64,000 nucleotides of DNA, taken from Prorocentrum cordatum (Eukaryota; Sar; Dinophyceae; Prorocentrales; Prorocentraceae). Made by a program: the position numbers and the translations under genes. The notes beneath the pieces are model-generated. The model was not told the origin of the DNA. It did not search any database and saw nothing but the letters and a program-made list of their open reading frames with translations. Below are positions 10,433 through 21,990 of this stretch, one piece after another (the first letter of the stretch is position 1; each line of letters starts with the position of its first letter). The stretch lies in contig CAUYUJ010018469.1 of NCBI GenBank assembly GCA_963575745.1, positions 47,501 to 111,500 of the forward strand, given 5' to 3'.

Positions 10433-10974
10433 GACCCCTCTCTGATCTCAAAAGTCGCGACGTCCGATTAGCCGAGGCGTGGCGACGGTTTCAACTGGTC
10501 CGACCCCCTTTTTTTGCAACAGCCGTTCAGCTAGTGTAGCCGCTGCATTGGCAACGGGGTTTGTCTTCAGACGATGCGTCTGTTGATCGAGAGGTCGAGG
10601 CCAACAAAACAACACAGATGTTGTTGCTGAAACGGGGCCCCAGTGAAAAAACGTCACCAGAGTGCAAACATCAGAAGTGCACGTCCGAAGAAGGCACAAC
10701 GCGCGTCTTGGGTCCTTGCTCATCTCCTGACTCCTCCTGCTCCTCACTTATGGGACCCGACTCTCTCTCCAAACACAGCCGCCCCTCCAACCCAAGTCTT
10801 TTTTTTGTTCGGACAGAGAGGCGACCACGACATCGCTCGAGTGACCCGTGCACTCCGTGACAGGACGCGGCAGAGACGGACCAGTGACTTGATTTACAAC
10901 AACATCCCATAAGTAAAGAAGCACCGGTGAGGGAAAGAGCCACCGGCTTAAAAGCCCAGCCGGCCGGACAGATT
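10433..10974. other. No recognisable gene
   Basis: Downstream of the uncharacterised gene; possibly 3' untranslated or intronic sequence. No domain in any frame. Confidence 0.35.
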
Positions 10975-11009
10975 AAAAACACCGGTCTTCAGCGACACCC
11001 GGTGTTTTT
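10975..11009. repeat. Hairpin-forming inverted repeat
   Basis: AAAAACACCGG (10975-10985) pairs perfectly with CCGGTGTTTTT (10999-11009) across a 13-base loop. It resembles a bacterial terminator in form, but in this eukaryotic setting it is more likely a repeat end or chance foldback. Confidence 0.75.
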
Positions 11010-13793
11010 GGAGAGGGCGCTCGGATTGGAAAATCACAGCATCGGGCCCCCCAGCGTTCCAAAACTGCTACAGGCGCCGAGGCGGGAGCGAGCACTTTTG
11101 CCCGGATGCTATAAATTCATACACCAAACGCACCACAGGGGGCGCCGGGGAGAAGGGGGAGGAGGAGGAGGAGGAGGGAGAGAGAATGGGGATAGCGTGC
11201 TCCAAAACTCTTGGCGCTGCGTTCGGGCCAACCTGCGATAGGCGAGCCGTCACGCGCGACCGACACAAAATTTCAGAGCAGAGCCCGAGCTCCGTGAATG
11301 ACTACGTAAACTTAGGAGGGAAAACAAAAAGAAAAAGAAGAAGAAGAGGAAGAGAAGAGGGGAGGAGACAGAAAAATGAGCAGGACTACCCAACAGGCAC
11401 AGCCGACGCAGACGCAGGATGTGGCCTTGTCGACTGACATAGCTCGGCCCAATTAGAAAGAATGCTAGAAATCACCCTCGGGGCCGGGTCAGCTCGGCCC
11501 GCAGAGGAGAGGAGTGGCGGAAATCGCCGCTCGAATCGACTACGGACGGATCGGCTCGCCCCACGCATGCATAGACTCCGTTACGTTGCAAAGAAGAGAA
11601 GCGGGGAGGGGAAGCGACGGCGGCGGCGGGAGAAGAGAAAGAGGGGGACAGCGAGCAAGACAGCGAGCGAAACACACAAACTAAGAAGCACACGCGCAAG
11701 CGCGGGAGAACTCCCCAGTCTCGTCTCCCCCCAACACGCACTCCCCCCAGCACGCACTCCCCCCGAAGAAAAACTTCCCGCGGGCAAGGACAGGACACCC
11801 CAGGGGTGCACGGCCAAAGGGGGAGCCACCGGACCGCGCGCCACCATCACTTGGCAGCCTTGCCATCCCAAGTTCACGAGTGGGGTGGTGACGTGACTGA
11901 CTGCGCGCCAGCATACCGCGTCGGGCGGCGCACTGCACCTCCGATGGCGCCGCGCAGATCGATGCCCCCAACCGGTACTGAGGGCAAGCAGCCCATCGCG
12001 CAGGAGAAACGGGATCCATCGGAGGCGTCACCCGTGCTCGAGATTCCCCCCCCTAGTGTTGCTGTGAGCCCACCTCGCTCTCCACTTCCGCCCCACACCC
12101 CCGCTGAGCCAGCCGTTGCAGCCGAGACAACCGATCGAGGTGGCCAGCTGCGGTCCGCGAGGGGCCCATCGCCGCGGACGACAGCCCGCGGCCGATCGTC
12201 GGTGCGGACACGCTCGTGGAGGGTGGCCCCGCGGACCTCCAGGTTCCCACCGAGCATAAGTCGGGTCGGGCGAAAGGGGGGATAGCAAAGGGGGGGGGTT
12301 GAGAATCAGCTCACGTAGCTGATTTTCCGGGCGCCTCCCGGCGCCAGAGGCGGCTATGTATCAAAGAATGGGCCCCCTCGGTGAGGCCGAAACCAGCTGC
12401 ACGCCGCAAATTTCGTAACCCCCCCTGTCCCAATCCCCCCCTTTCGTCCGGCCCGAGTAAGAAGGCTGGGGCCGCCGACGGGAGCTCGGAGACAGGCAGC
12501 CCCACGGAGCCAGCCGTGGCGCGGGACAGCGAGGCCGCGGTCGCCCCCCTGCGACCCAGCGCGACGGAGCAGGGCCGAGCACGGCGAGGCCAAGAGGAGA
12601 GTGCGGACGGGGAGCCCTTTGGTCGTGCGCGCGGGGGGCGTGCCTGGCCCCGTTGGGCGCGCGCAGCCGCCGGAGTCGCAGGTCTCGGTCGCAGCTCCCC
12701 GTGCTGTCGGTCCTGAGCAGCCGAGTCCGAGAGCAGCGGAGTGATGACGGCGAACAACATCGTGGAGAGCAGCCGGCCGCCGAGATTTCTGGACCCTGCC
12801 GCAGGTCCCTTGGCTGCCATCACAGCAGCTGCGCGCTGACCAGATTGCCAGCCAGACGGACGCCACGCGGTGCTGAGACTGCACTCCTGGCTGAAGCTGA
12901 TCGCCTCTTGAGACGCCACTTCCCAGATCACAATGCAGTCGGCTTGGGGGATGAACCATACTTCTTGCTTAGACATGAGAATTCAACAACAACGAGAACA
13001 CCACCATCACAACCACCACCAACAACAAACATAATCCGCGCCGCGGGGTCCCGCTTCAGCCACGAACCCAGGGACGGTGAATGACCGTTCGGCCCCCTTA
13101 CTCTGATATTGAATAGCACAGGTTGTTGCCCCAAGCTTCGAATCCCAGCTTGAAGCGGCATGTCATACAACTGCACAGCAACGCTTGCGAAACACACGCA
13201 GCGTAGGCGACAGCGCGTCTTCACTCGCGGGTGCTTCCCAGGCTACGCTTCCCCGCACTGGCCTACGGAATATCAAACGCAAGTTCTCCAAACACACGAA
13301 CGTACTCAGGACGTTTGGGCCACGTCGAGTGTCGTGGCAGGTTCTCCAGAGGCCAATGTCATCGCCAAGCTCAAGGCTCCTTGTCGCTCTTTCTCTCTCC
13401 TGTTTGCCTTGGTCCTCCTCCTCCCCTCTCTCCCTCCTCCTTCTCCTCCTTCTCCTCCTCTTCCTCCCCTTCTTGGGGCTCCCAATTGGACTGTGTGGAC
13501 CTTCTGGGCCCTTCGGCCCTTCCTTCCGCAGAGCCTTGAGTCCCGTCACCACGACGTCGCCAGTCCCCAGATACCAGCCTCGAGTATATCCTCTATCGCC
13601 CCCTCCATCCATCGTGCAGAACCCAGGTCCTGCTGCATGGCCATGGTGCCTCGTCGAGAGCCGACGGTCACCTGCATGGACGCAAGGGAACGGAGGACGT
13701 GTCGGGAGGGCAACGGACAGCATGAGAACCGAGAAGACGGAGGATGACATCAAGCTGAAAGGAAACGGGATATGACCGCAGCAGGGCACGCAG
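11010..13793. other. Long GC-rich stretch without recognisable genes
   Basis: Contains a GGA patch at about 11157-11180, a duplicated CACGCACTCCCCCCAG motif near 11740-11765 and a CAA/CCA run at about 12985-13030. ORFs of up to 250 codons occur on both strands but are Arg/Pro/Ala-rich, overlap one another and show no domain, as expected for high-GC noncoding DNA. Confidence 0.4.
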
Positions 13794-13852
13794 GAGGAGG
13801 AGGAGGAGGAGGAGGAGGAGGAGGGGGAGGAGGAGGGGGAGGGGGAGGAGGC
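13794..13852. repeat. GGA tract
   Basis: (GGA)n with GGGGGA steps on the plus strand. Confidence 0.9.
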
Positions 13853-14494
13853 GAGTCCAGAGATGGAGCGGCGAGGCACAAGCGAGCGACGAGACGAAGC
13901 GGGCAACTAGTGCACGAGATGGCCCAGCGACCTTGCGCCGCAGGCCTGCGCGGGCCGCTCACCGCGGCACGCGCCGAGCTGGAAGCGAGGACCTCGCGCG
14001 GGACGCCTGCGCGCCAGCGTCGGCGAAGACGACCCCCCGCCTTCCTGCGCCGCTCCAGTGCAGACGGGCGGACGGGGCGCGAGGCGAGGAGGGGGAGGAG
14101 GAGCGGGGGCGGCCTCGCGGCCGCCCCCCTGCCCAGGGAGAAGGCCAAGGGGGGGGGGAGGTGCAGTCGTCCTCGGGCTGCGGCGGGGGGCCGCCGGACA
14201 CGGAGCGGAGCGGCGCTCGGAACCACAGCGGGCCTCGGCGGGGAATCGGCTTCCCGACCGGGAAGCAGAGGAGCAGCCCGGAAGCCAGAGCCCCTCCCGA
14301 GGCCAAAGTGCTCCTCATGTGAGCGTCTTGGCCGCACGTACGGGCAGGGCGAGGACGAGCGTCTGGACTGCGCACGAGGCAGGGCGAGGACGGGGCGTGG
14401 ACAGCGGAAGAGCCCCAGACGGCACGCAACTCTGCAAATCTGGAGCGGTCCGCGCGGATGCCCCGGGACACACGAGTCAATAGGCACAGACCCC
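13853..14494. other. GC-rich DNA without a recognisable gene
   Basis: ORFs overlap in several frames without domain signatures. A TCCGCGCGGA palindrome, the core shared with 6614 and 26237, occurs at about 14448. Confidence 0.35.
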
Positions 14495-14600
14495 AGGATT
14501 CCCAATATTGTTCCATGTGTTTGGGATGTTCGTCTCCCCCCCTAAATCCCATACCTTCCCATATTTTCCGGTGGACCGACGATTCATTGTGTCTGCGTGT
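14495..14600 (-). repeat. Dispersed repeat R7, copy 1
   Basis: The reverse complement matches 23818-23935. Shared elements in order are CAATGAATCG, CCACCGGAA/CCGCCGGAA, ATATGGGAA, TATGGGA, GGGGGGA-GACGA and a final CAATATTGGGA/GAATATTGGAT. Confidence 0.7.
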
Positions 14601-15202
14601 GTGTGTGTGTGTGTGTTTCGTTTTTTTTCCATCCCGACACGCACACACGTGCCTGGATTCGCAGTCGGCACATCTAAGTGGCCGCGCGCTGGAGACACAC
14701 ATGCCATGCGGGGGGGAGGGGCGCCGACCTGGCCACGCGAGAGCCAGGTGTTAGGTCGGTCGCGTCTTCCTACAGGCGATTTTTTCGGCGAAGGTTTGCG
14801 AATATCCCAAAGAAATCAAAGCGAGTCAAAATTAGTCAAAACAGCGTCCCTGGACTATGTTTGTACTACTTGTGCATCTTCCCGGCTTAAGCCAAGAGCT
14901 GGAAAGACATGCGTCTGTATTTGGCCGCCCGCGGAAACCGTGACCCCCCTCCCTCCACACAACAAGCGGGTCCTGAGGGGCACGGCCTGGACCCCGTGGC
15001 CTTCCCCCAGGATGAACTTCTCATCCTGAACCGTTTTCTGATCGTCCTGGGGCCCGTGGAGGGCCCCGAAGGCCCGAAAACGGTGAAAAGCCTGAGGACC
15101 CGCTTCTCCCATGGCGAGGCTGGCTTCTCACTGTTCTGGATTTCTATGGGGCGTCATTTTGGAGCTTCTCAACGGAGTTCCTAAGGATTCCTATGGAGCG
15201 TC
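14601..15202. other. No recognisable gene; short GT run at its start
   Basis: (GT)n at about 14598-14618, then mixed DNA. Nothing supports a gene. Confidence 0.35.
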
Positions 15203-15480
15203 CAAGATCATCTTCGTCATCCTCATCATCACCATCATCATCACCACCCTCATCATCATCACCATCATCATCATCTAATCATCATCAGCATCATCATCGT
15301 CATCTCCGTCACCACCATCATCATGACCATCGTCATCATACTAATCATAAGCTGCATCCTCATTATCACCCTCATCATTCATGTCATTATCACCTTCATT
15401 ATCATCGCCACCATCACTGTCGTCATCATCATCATCATCATCATCATCACTTTCATCATCATCAGCATCATCATCGTTTT
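15203..15480. repeat. CAT/ATC trinucleotide tract
   Basis: About 280 bp of imperfect CAT/CAC triplets. It produces polyHis, polySer and polyIle frames only. Confidence 0.93.
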
Positions 15481-15917
15481 CATCGTTGTGCTGAGACCTC
15501 CGGGAAAACGTTCATTAACCCCCCTCCCTCTGCCCCGAACTTCCCCTATCCCATGGGGACTCAATGTCAGGGGCGGTCGGTTAATGGGGGCACGCGATAA
15601 AACAACAATGGGAGCGGCACGATTAAAAAAAAAGTTCCGCGGGGGGGGGGGGGGGGGGGCGGGTAGAACACGAATAGACCGCGCGCTCGCGGCCACGCTC
15701 GAGGGCGCTCGGGGCCGCTGGCCCTGCGCCGCCTTGCGCCCACCTGCCGCTGGCCCTGCCGCTGGCTCTGCCCCCGCGGAGCCGCCGCCGCTATGCTGCC
15801 GCCGGCTCGGCTGCCGGAGGGCGAGCTCTGTGGCGCCCGCGGCGCGGCCCTCCCCGGAGCGCGCGGGTGTGCGTGCAGCCCGCGCCCAGCAGAGGGCAGA
15901 AAGTCCCCCCCCCACAA
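15481..15917. other. GC-rich DNA with a long G run, no gene recognised
   Basis: A G homopolymer at about 15642-15660 and very GC-rich sequence around 15670-15880. No domain seen. Confidence 0.35.
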
Positions 15918-16095
15918 TCGTCGTAGGTCGGGCATGTCCCCCATACAGGCGAGCTTGGGAGGAACAAGTAAACATCGTCCATAAATGTTCAAGCACAAAG
16001 AAGAATGCTCAAGCATCGTCCCCATCGCCTGGTGGTAGGTTGGGCATGTCCCCCTACCGGCGGATTTTGGACGAAAACTAGAATATATCCAAAAC
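15918..16095 (+). repeat. Dispersed repeat R4, two partial copies
   Basis: GTAGGT(C/T)GGGCATGTCCCC occurs near 15922 and again near 16035. The second continues GGCGGATTTTGGACG. The reverse complement of this longer form lies at 27971-28018. Confidence 0.7.
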
Positions 16096-16639
16096 ATGTC
16101 AAAAATGCTCCAAAGGGATCAACAAATCATCCCCAGATTTTCTACTATGTTTGAATACTTCTCCTGTAGAGGGACAGGCCCGACATAACAAGAATCACCC
16201 CGACACGCGAAGCCGTTCAGTGATTGCACCCACAGAAGAAATCGAACAGAGCAAGGCTGTTTAGAGTGAGCGCCCAGGGCCGTCTAGCAAGCGCCAATGA
16301 TCGGACGCCAACGATCGGGTCCGGGTGTTTTTTCCTCCCTTGACCCAGGGCGGCCACGCAGGGTCTCCGGCGAGGACATCAGTAACTACAGGCAACCCGC
16401 CTTGTAAGGATGAGTGACCTTCCAAGGCTGCCCTGGCATCCTTCACCCTCGGCCCATCCTGGGCCGCTTTCGCTCGCGCCCCGCTCGCAAAGAGACATGG
16501 TCATGTGGGTTGACTGTAACTACGCGAGGGGCGATGAGGAGCGGGGCCCACAAAGGCGGGAGGCCGGGGGGCAAGCAGGGGGTCGGCGGCCCGCAGAGAG
16601 GGACGTCATGCTCCTCGAGGCGGGAGTGTCCCAGGCACA
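16096..16639. other. No recognisable gene
   Basis: Mixed-composition DNA leading into a GGA tract; the open frame that begins here is carried on only by the low-complexity repeat. Confidence 0.35.
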
Positions 16640-16790
16640 GAGGAGGAGGAGGAGGAGGAGGAGGAGGATGAGGAGGATGAGGAGGACGAGGGGGAGGAGG
16701 AGGAGGAGGAGGAGGAGGAGGAGGAGGAGGAGGAGGAGGAGGAGGAGGAGGAGGAGGGGGAGGAGGAGGAGGAAGAGGAGAAGGAGGATA
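16640..16790. repeat. GGA tract
   Basis: About 150 bp of (GGA)n on the plus strand with two ATGAGGAGG interruptions. Confidence 0.93.
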
Positions 16791-16981
16791 ACTGATCTGG
16801 GCGACAACGCAAGCCAAGAGATCCAGCAGCCTGCATGCGATGGCCGGGTGTTGGCTGCTGTGCGCACGGCTCGCCAACGACGGGCACCTGCAAAAACAGC
16901 ATCTACACCACTGCGCTCTGCATTCTGGCAGTTGCCTCGATGCCGAGTTGCGGTGCAATGCTCCTGGTCCCGACCCACCTC

Positions 16982-17051
16982 CGTCGTCGTCGTCCTCCTC
17001 CTCCTCGTCTTCCACCTGCGCTTCCTCCTCCTCCCTCCTCCTCCTCCCTCC

Positions 17052-17083
<32 letters not shown>

Positions 17084-17140
17084 CTCCTCTTCCTCCTCCT
17101 CCTCCCTTGTCCTCCTCCTCCTCCTCCTCCCGGCCCTCCT
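16982..17140. repeat. TCC/TCG tract (GGA on the minus strand)
   Basis: About 160 bp of TCC, TTCC and TCG triplets. It is one of only two long GGA-type tracts with purines on the minus strand. Confidence 0.92.
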
Positions 17141-17235
17141 CCTGCGCTTGTGGCTCGGGGTGAGAGGAATGTGGGAGGCGGGTCGTCCTGATGGAAACTG
17201 GCCTTGGACCCCGGGGCCTTCCCGAGGACACGGGG

Positions 17236-17330
17236 GTGGGGGAGGAGGAGGAGGAGGAGGAGGAGGAGGAGGAGGAGGAGGAGGAGGAGGAGGAGGAGGA
17301 GGAGTAGGCGAAGAGGAGGAGGAGGAGGAT
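17236..17330. repeat. GGA tract
   Basis: (GGA)n on the plus strand, interrupted near 17305-17315. A shorter GGA run follows at 17569-17606. Confidence 0.92.
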
Positions 17331-17606
17331 CGCACCGCATGCTTTTTACTGGGGCATTCCCGAAGACCAGCTCTTCATCCCGAGTCGTTGCGGATGGCCT
17401 GGAGACCCCGTGGAGGGCCCGGAGGCCCCGAAGACGGCGAAGGACACCAAGGACCCGTGTCACTCAGAATCCGTTTCCTCCGTTCCATGGCGGCTAAAAA
17501 AAATGATTGGGGAGATAAACGGATTGGGAGGAGAGGCGAGGACTGCGTTGCCAGGGAGGTACGTAAGAGGAGGAGGAGGAGGAGGAGGAGGAGGAGGAGG
17601 AAGAGG

Positions 17607-17909
17607 ATGAGGGGGCGGCAGACTCGCCCTTGCGCGCGGTCTCAGCGTCGCAAGAAGGAGCGCTGTGAGTACGTAGCCTTATTTGATGACGGAAGAAGAG
17701 GGAAGAAAATTAAGTGCGCTCAAACACAAATGGATGGCATGGGCTTCCCGTGGAACACACGCTGCGTTCCTCTTGCAGGTCGCGGCAGAAAGGCTCGTTC
17801 TTGTTTTCCATCGCCCACCGAAAGGAATCTGTTTGAAAAGCCGCACCAAAAGGATTCCACGTGTGATCCGCACAACAGATGTCAAGACGTGAGTTGCCCA
17901 CACAACTAG
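17607..17909 (+). CDS. Possible exon, uncharacterised
   Basis: After the GGA run the frame reads a non-repetitive, Cys-containing stretch including CEYVALFDDGRRGKKIKCAQ and ending QDVSCPHN before a stop. Six cysteines and ordinary composition make it more gene-like than its surroundings, but there is no domain match and the rest of the frame upstream is low complexity. It is listed as a weak candidate only. Confidence 0.2.
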   Translation: MRGRQTRPCARSQRRKKERCEYVALFDDGRRGKKIKCAQTQMDGMGFPWNTRCVPLAGRGRKARSCFPSPTERNLFEKPHQKDSTCDPHNRCQDVSCPHN

Positions 17910-18172
17910 CTCCTTTTGACAAGGAGCTCGAACAGATCTTGGACCTCCCGGAGAGAGACATATCGCCGCCCATCCTCATGTTCGTGGTCTTTCCTCCCCG
18001 CCCCGCCCGCACCCTTATCAAAACGAAAGGGCGGCGCTGTTGTTTTGTTTGTCCTTGTCCTCCTCCCCCAGGAAGGTCCAGAACTCGTCCTGGCTCCCTC
18101 TCAGAAGGACACCATGTTTGTGGGCGAGTCACACATCGGTCTCTGTGGTGTACATGGCACATAGAATCCTCG

Positions 18173-18425
18173 CGTGCGGCGTTTCAATCGGATTGCTTTT
18201 GGTCGGTAACTTCCATCTTGATTTGAATTATATGGTGTATATGACACATCACACCATGTTTTGCAACCTTCCAGTCGGATCCATTTTGTGCGCGATTCAC
18301 AAATTGAATTGTACTGGGTGGATTACGCATTAAACCCCGTCGTGCGACTTCACAATAGGGTTACTTTTGGTGCGTGATGTACACATTGAACCATAATTGC
18401 GCGGAGGTGCTCTCATCCCCGGAAA
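18173..18425 (+). repeat. Degenerate tandem repeat, about 85 bp, three units
   Basis: Units begin near 18173, 18258 and 18341. They share a CGTGCGnC-TTCnAn(T/A)GG start, ATT(G)CTTTTGGT/ATCCATTTTGTG/TTACTTTTGGTG, a GCGnnAT(G/T)nACA segment and TTGAA(T/C). Identity between units is low. Confidence 0.5.
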
Positions 18426-18884
18426 TATTCTCTTGCAGGCGGTTCCGCCTTTAACCATATCATTTTAAGTATATATCTCAACCACATCCAATAGAGGCGT
18501 CTCCATTTTCAAAAGGACCCCGATACAAAAAAGGTGAACCGATCTGCAGCAGACTTCTGTTCCAGGCCCCCGATCCTGAACCCGCTTCGAATGGAAGTGG
18601 CTCCACATCTCATGGGATTTCTGTGAGAAGCTGCTCCACCTATACTTGGACTTGTTCTACGCGGTGCCATCCCTATCACCCTGTCGGTGCACACCTCGGG
18701 CCTCTGGCGGCCGTTCGGCACGATCCGGCCAATCCAGGCATGACCGTGCCCTTGCTGGGTCGCGGCTGCAAGAACGCCTTCGGAGGCCCGCGGAGCTTCC
18801 GGGCGCGCGCACACACGGTGGGAGACGCCCCCCGGGAGCGCACGACAGAACCCGCGGGCCTCCGAGCACCTCGAAGGGGACACG
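18426..18884. other. No recognisable gene
   Basis: Mixed-composition DNA with no domain in any frame. Confidence 0.35.
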
Positions 18885-18919
<35 letters not shown>

Positions 18920-19245
18920 TGGTAGGAGGAGGAGGAGGGGGAGGAGGTGGAGGAGGAGGGAGGAGGGAGGAGGAGGAGGGGAGGCGGGGGAGGAGGATGA
19001 GGAGGCGGAGGAGGAGGAGGAGGAGAGGAGGAGGAGGAGATGAGAGGAGGAGGAGGAGGGGAGGAGGAGAGAGGAGGAGGAGAGGAGGGGAGGAAGAGGA
19101 GGAGTAAGAGGAGGAGAGGAGGAGGAGGTGGAGGAGGAGAGGGGATGAGGAGGAGGGAAGAAGAAGGGGAGGAGGAGGAGGAGGAAGAGGAGGAGGAGAA
19201 GGAGGAGGAGGAGGAGGAGGAGGAAGAGGAGGAGGAGGAGGAGGA
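18885..19245. repeat. Long GGA tract
   Basis: About 360 bp of GGA repeats with GAGAGGAGG and AAGAAG interruptions, all purines on the plus strand. It gives polyGlu, polyGly and polyArg frames, and polyPro/polySer on the minus strand. Confidence 0.95.
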
Positions 19246-19387
19246 TCGCACGCCACTGAGGGGAAAGGAGGGGAAGAGGGTGGACGGTTCAAGAAACCCA
19301 GGGGGCCCATCGGAGTGGACCTTTTTGTCACCCTGGCAGGAAGGCCAACGACTTGCCAGGGGCCAACGACAGGGCCCCCCCTGGGTG

Positions 19388-19876
19388 TCAACAGACCGCC
19401 CAGATCGTGGTCTGGGGTATACGCTCTTGCAGCTTTGGTCCCAACTCGGCCGCTTCGGACTCATTCAGCCCCAAGGCCTGGAAGACATCAGCCAGGCACA
19501 ACAATGCATCTCGGCCCGCTTCGGGCCTTAAAAAACACTTCCTCTCTGCTGGGCCTGCTTGAGCTCGTCCTTTCCCCAAACCAGCTCCCGCGCCCAGGCC
19601 CCAGGAGTTCTCCAAGGGCCCAGCTTGAGAGGCCTGTTGGGGTGCTTCCCTCTGAAGACCGCCCTCGAGTTCTTCCCGCCAGGATCTACAGGGGCATGCT
19701 GGGAGCCTTCGCATCCCCTTCTGAGGCCCCGAGGTTCCACAGACATCGTGGCGTATGCCCCACAGGTCGAGAAACAAAAGGATCGGTGGCTGCCCTTCAG
19801 TCGTGATCGAGAACTCAAGCAGGGCATGTCCTCCTATGAAAGCTGGGGACTGCTGGGCATCGAACGCTTGTGCCAC
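19388..19876 (-). CDS. Weak ORF candidate, 162 codons
   Basis: A minus-strand frame of ordinary composition that includes CLADVFQALGLNESEAAEL. The opposite strand is also open. It runs against the two supported genes, has no recognised domain and lies in GC-rich DNA where chance ORFs are common, so it is most likely a shadow. Confidence 0.15.
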   Translation of the reverse strand: MAQAFDAQQSPAFIGGHALLEFSITTEGQPPILLFLDLWGIRHDVCGTSGPQKGMRRLPACPCRSWREELEGGLQREAPQQASQAGPLENSWGLGAGAGLGKGRAQAGPAERKCFLRPEAGRDALLCLADVFQALGLNESEAAELGPKLQERIPQTTIWAVC

Positions 19877-20067
19877 TAACTCTGGCGCCAGGGGCTATTA
19901 GGGATGGCGCGAGGGCGAAGGAGGGTCCTGGGGAGGGCAGGCAGGAGCAACGGCAGACCGACCCCCCCCTCCTCGTCAGATCTCCCCCTAGCCTTAGCAA
20001 GCGCCTCCTCCATCTCCAATCCCCCTTCCAGGGAGATCATCGTGAGCCCCTGGGCCCCTACATGAAG

Positions 20068-20157
20068 GATGAGGAGGAGGAGGAGAAGGAGAAGGAAGAG
20101 GGGGAGGAGGAGGAGGAGGAGGAGGAGGAGGAGGAGGAGGAGGAGGAGAGGAGGATG
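20068..20157. repeat. GGA tract ending at the assembly gap
   Basis: (GGA)n running into N bases, so its true length is unknown. Confidence 0.92.
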
Positions 20158-20257
20158 NNNNNNNNNNNNNNNNNNNNNNNNNNNNNNNNNNNNNNNNNNN
20201 NNNNNNNNNNNNNNNNNNNNNNNNNNNNNNNNNNNNNNNNNNNNNNNNNNNNNNNNN
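20158..20257. other. Assembly gap, 100 N
   Basis: Exactly 100 N separate a GGA tract from a GT tract. A round 100 is a usual placeholder for a gap of unknown size, so distances across this point should not be trusted. Confidence 0.97.
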
Positions 20258-20686
20258 TGTGTGTGTGTGTGCGTGTGCGTTTGCGTGTGCGTGTGTGCGT
20301 GGTGCGTGTGCCTGTGCCTGTGCGTGTGCGTGCGCGCGGTGCGTGTGCATGTGCGTGTGCGTGTGCGTGGTGCATGGTGCGTGGTGGGTGGTGCGTGTTC
20401 CGCGGTGCTTGGTGCATGATGCGTGTTCAGTGGTGTATGCGTGTGCGGGTGCATGTGCGTGTGCGTGGTGCGTGGTGCGTGTGCGTGTGCGTTTGCGTGT
20501 GCCTGGTGCGTGTGCGTGGTGCGTGTGTGTGTGTGTGTGCGTTTGTGTGTAAGCGTGTGTGTTTGCGTTTGCGTGTGCGTGGTGCGTGTGCATGTGCGTG
20601 TGCGTGGGCGTGTGTGTTTGCGTGTGCATGTACGTGCGCGTGCGCGTGCGCGTGTGCGTGTGCGTACACGTGCGCGTGGCGCGTGC

Positions 20687-20743
<57 letters not shown>

Positions 20744-21180
20744 TGCGTGCGCGTGTGGCGTGTGCGTGTGCGTGTGCGTGTGAGTGTCAGTGTGCGTGTG
20801 CCGTGTGCGTGTGCGGCGTGCGTGTGCCGCGTCCGCGTGCGCGTGGCGTGTGCGTGTGCGTGTGCGTGTGCGTGTGCGTGCGCGTGGTGCTTGTGCGTTG
20901 TGCGCGTGCGCGTGTGCGTGTGCGTGTGCGTGTGCGGCGTGCTGTGTGTTGTGTGCTGTGTGCTGTGTGCTGTGTGCTGTGTGCTGTGTTCTGTGGGCTG
21001 TGTGCTGTGTGCTGTGTGCTGTGTGCTGTGTGCCGTGTGTGTGTGTGTGAGCGTGCGCGTGCGCCTGCACGTGCGCGTGCGCGTGCGCGTGCGCGTGCGC
21101 GTGCGCGAGCGCGGGCGCGGGCGCGGGCGCGGGCGTGGGCGCGTGCGCGTGCGCGTGTGCGTGTGCGCGTGCGCGCGCGG

Positions 21181-21219
<39 letters not shown>

Positions 21220-21746
21220 TACGCGCGGGCGTGCGGCGCGCGCGTGCGGTGCGTGTGCGTGTGCGTGTGCGTGTGCGTGTGCGGGTGCGTGTGGTTTGTG
21301 ACGTGTGCGTGTGCGTTGTGCGTGTGGCGTGGGTGTGCGCGTGCGCCGTGCGCCGTGCGCGTGCGAGTTGCGCGTGCGCGTTTGCGTGGCGTACGTGCGT
21401 AGCGTGTGCGCTGTGGCGCGTGCGCGTGCGGCGTGACTTGCGCGTGCGGAGGGGGGTGTTGTGGGTGTGTGGTTGTGTGTGTTTGTGTGTGTGTGTGGGT
21501 GTGTGGGTGTGTGGGTGTGTGGGTGTGTGTGGTGGTTGAGGGATGTGGGTGTTGTGGGGGTGTGGGTGTATGGGTGTGTGGGTGTGTGTTTTGTGTGATT
21601 GGTGTGTGTGCGTGTATGTGTGTGTGCGCGAGCAGTGTGCGTGTGCGCGTTGCGTGCGAGGTAACGTGAGTGCGTGCGTTGTGCGTGATAGTGGTGTAAC
21701 GTGCGTGCTGTGCGTGGTGCTTGCGTGCATGTTCGTGCGTGTGTGT

Positions 21747-21779
<33 letters not shown>

Positions 21780-21990
21780 GTGCGTCTTTGTGTGGGTGTA
21801 GTTGCGTGTGTGCGTGCGTGCGAGCGGCGTGCGTGTGTGTGTGTGGCGACAAAATAGTTTGCGCGTGTGCGCGTGTGTACGTACGTGCGTGCGTGCGTTC
21901 GTGCGTGCGTGCGTGCGTGCGTGCGCGCGCGTGTGTGCGTGTGTGCGTGTGTGTGTGTGTGTGCCCCGGTGTGTGTGTGTGTGAGTTCGA
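20258..21990. repeat. GT/GC alternating purine-pyrimidine tract, 1.7 kb
   Basis: GTGTGT, GTGCGT and GCGTGC units continue for about 1.73 kb. Sub-blocks are a CTGTGTG block at 20940-21035, GCGTGC and GCGGGC blocks at 21060-21150, a GTGC tetramer block at 21180-21220, and GTGTGGGT blocks at 21490-21600. Long ORFs on both strands (Cys-Val, His-Thr-Arg) come from the repeat alone. Confidence 0.96.

Noticed and set aside
10975-11009. Rho-independent transcription terminator
   Set aside because: Hairpin plus T run looks right, but the genomic context is eukaryotic and no gene ends just before it.
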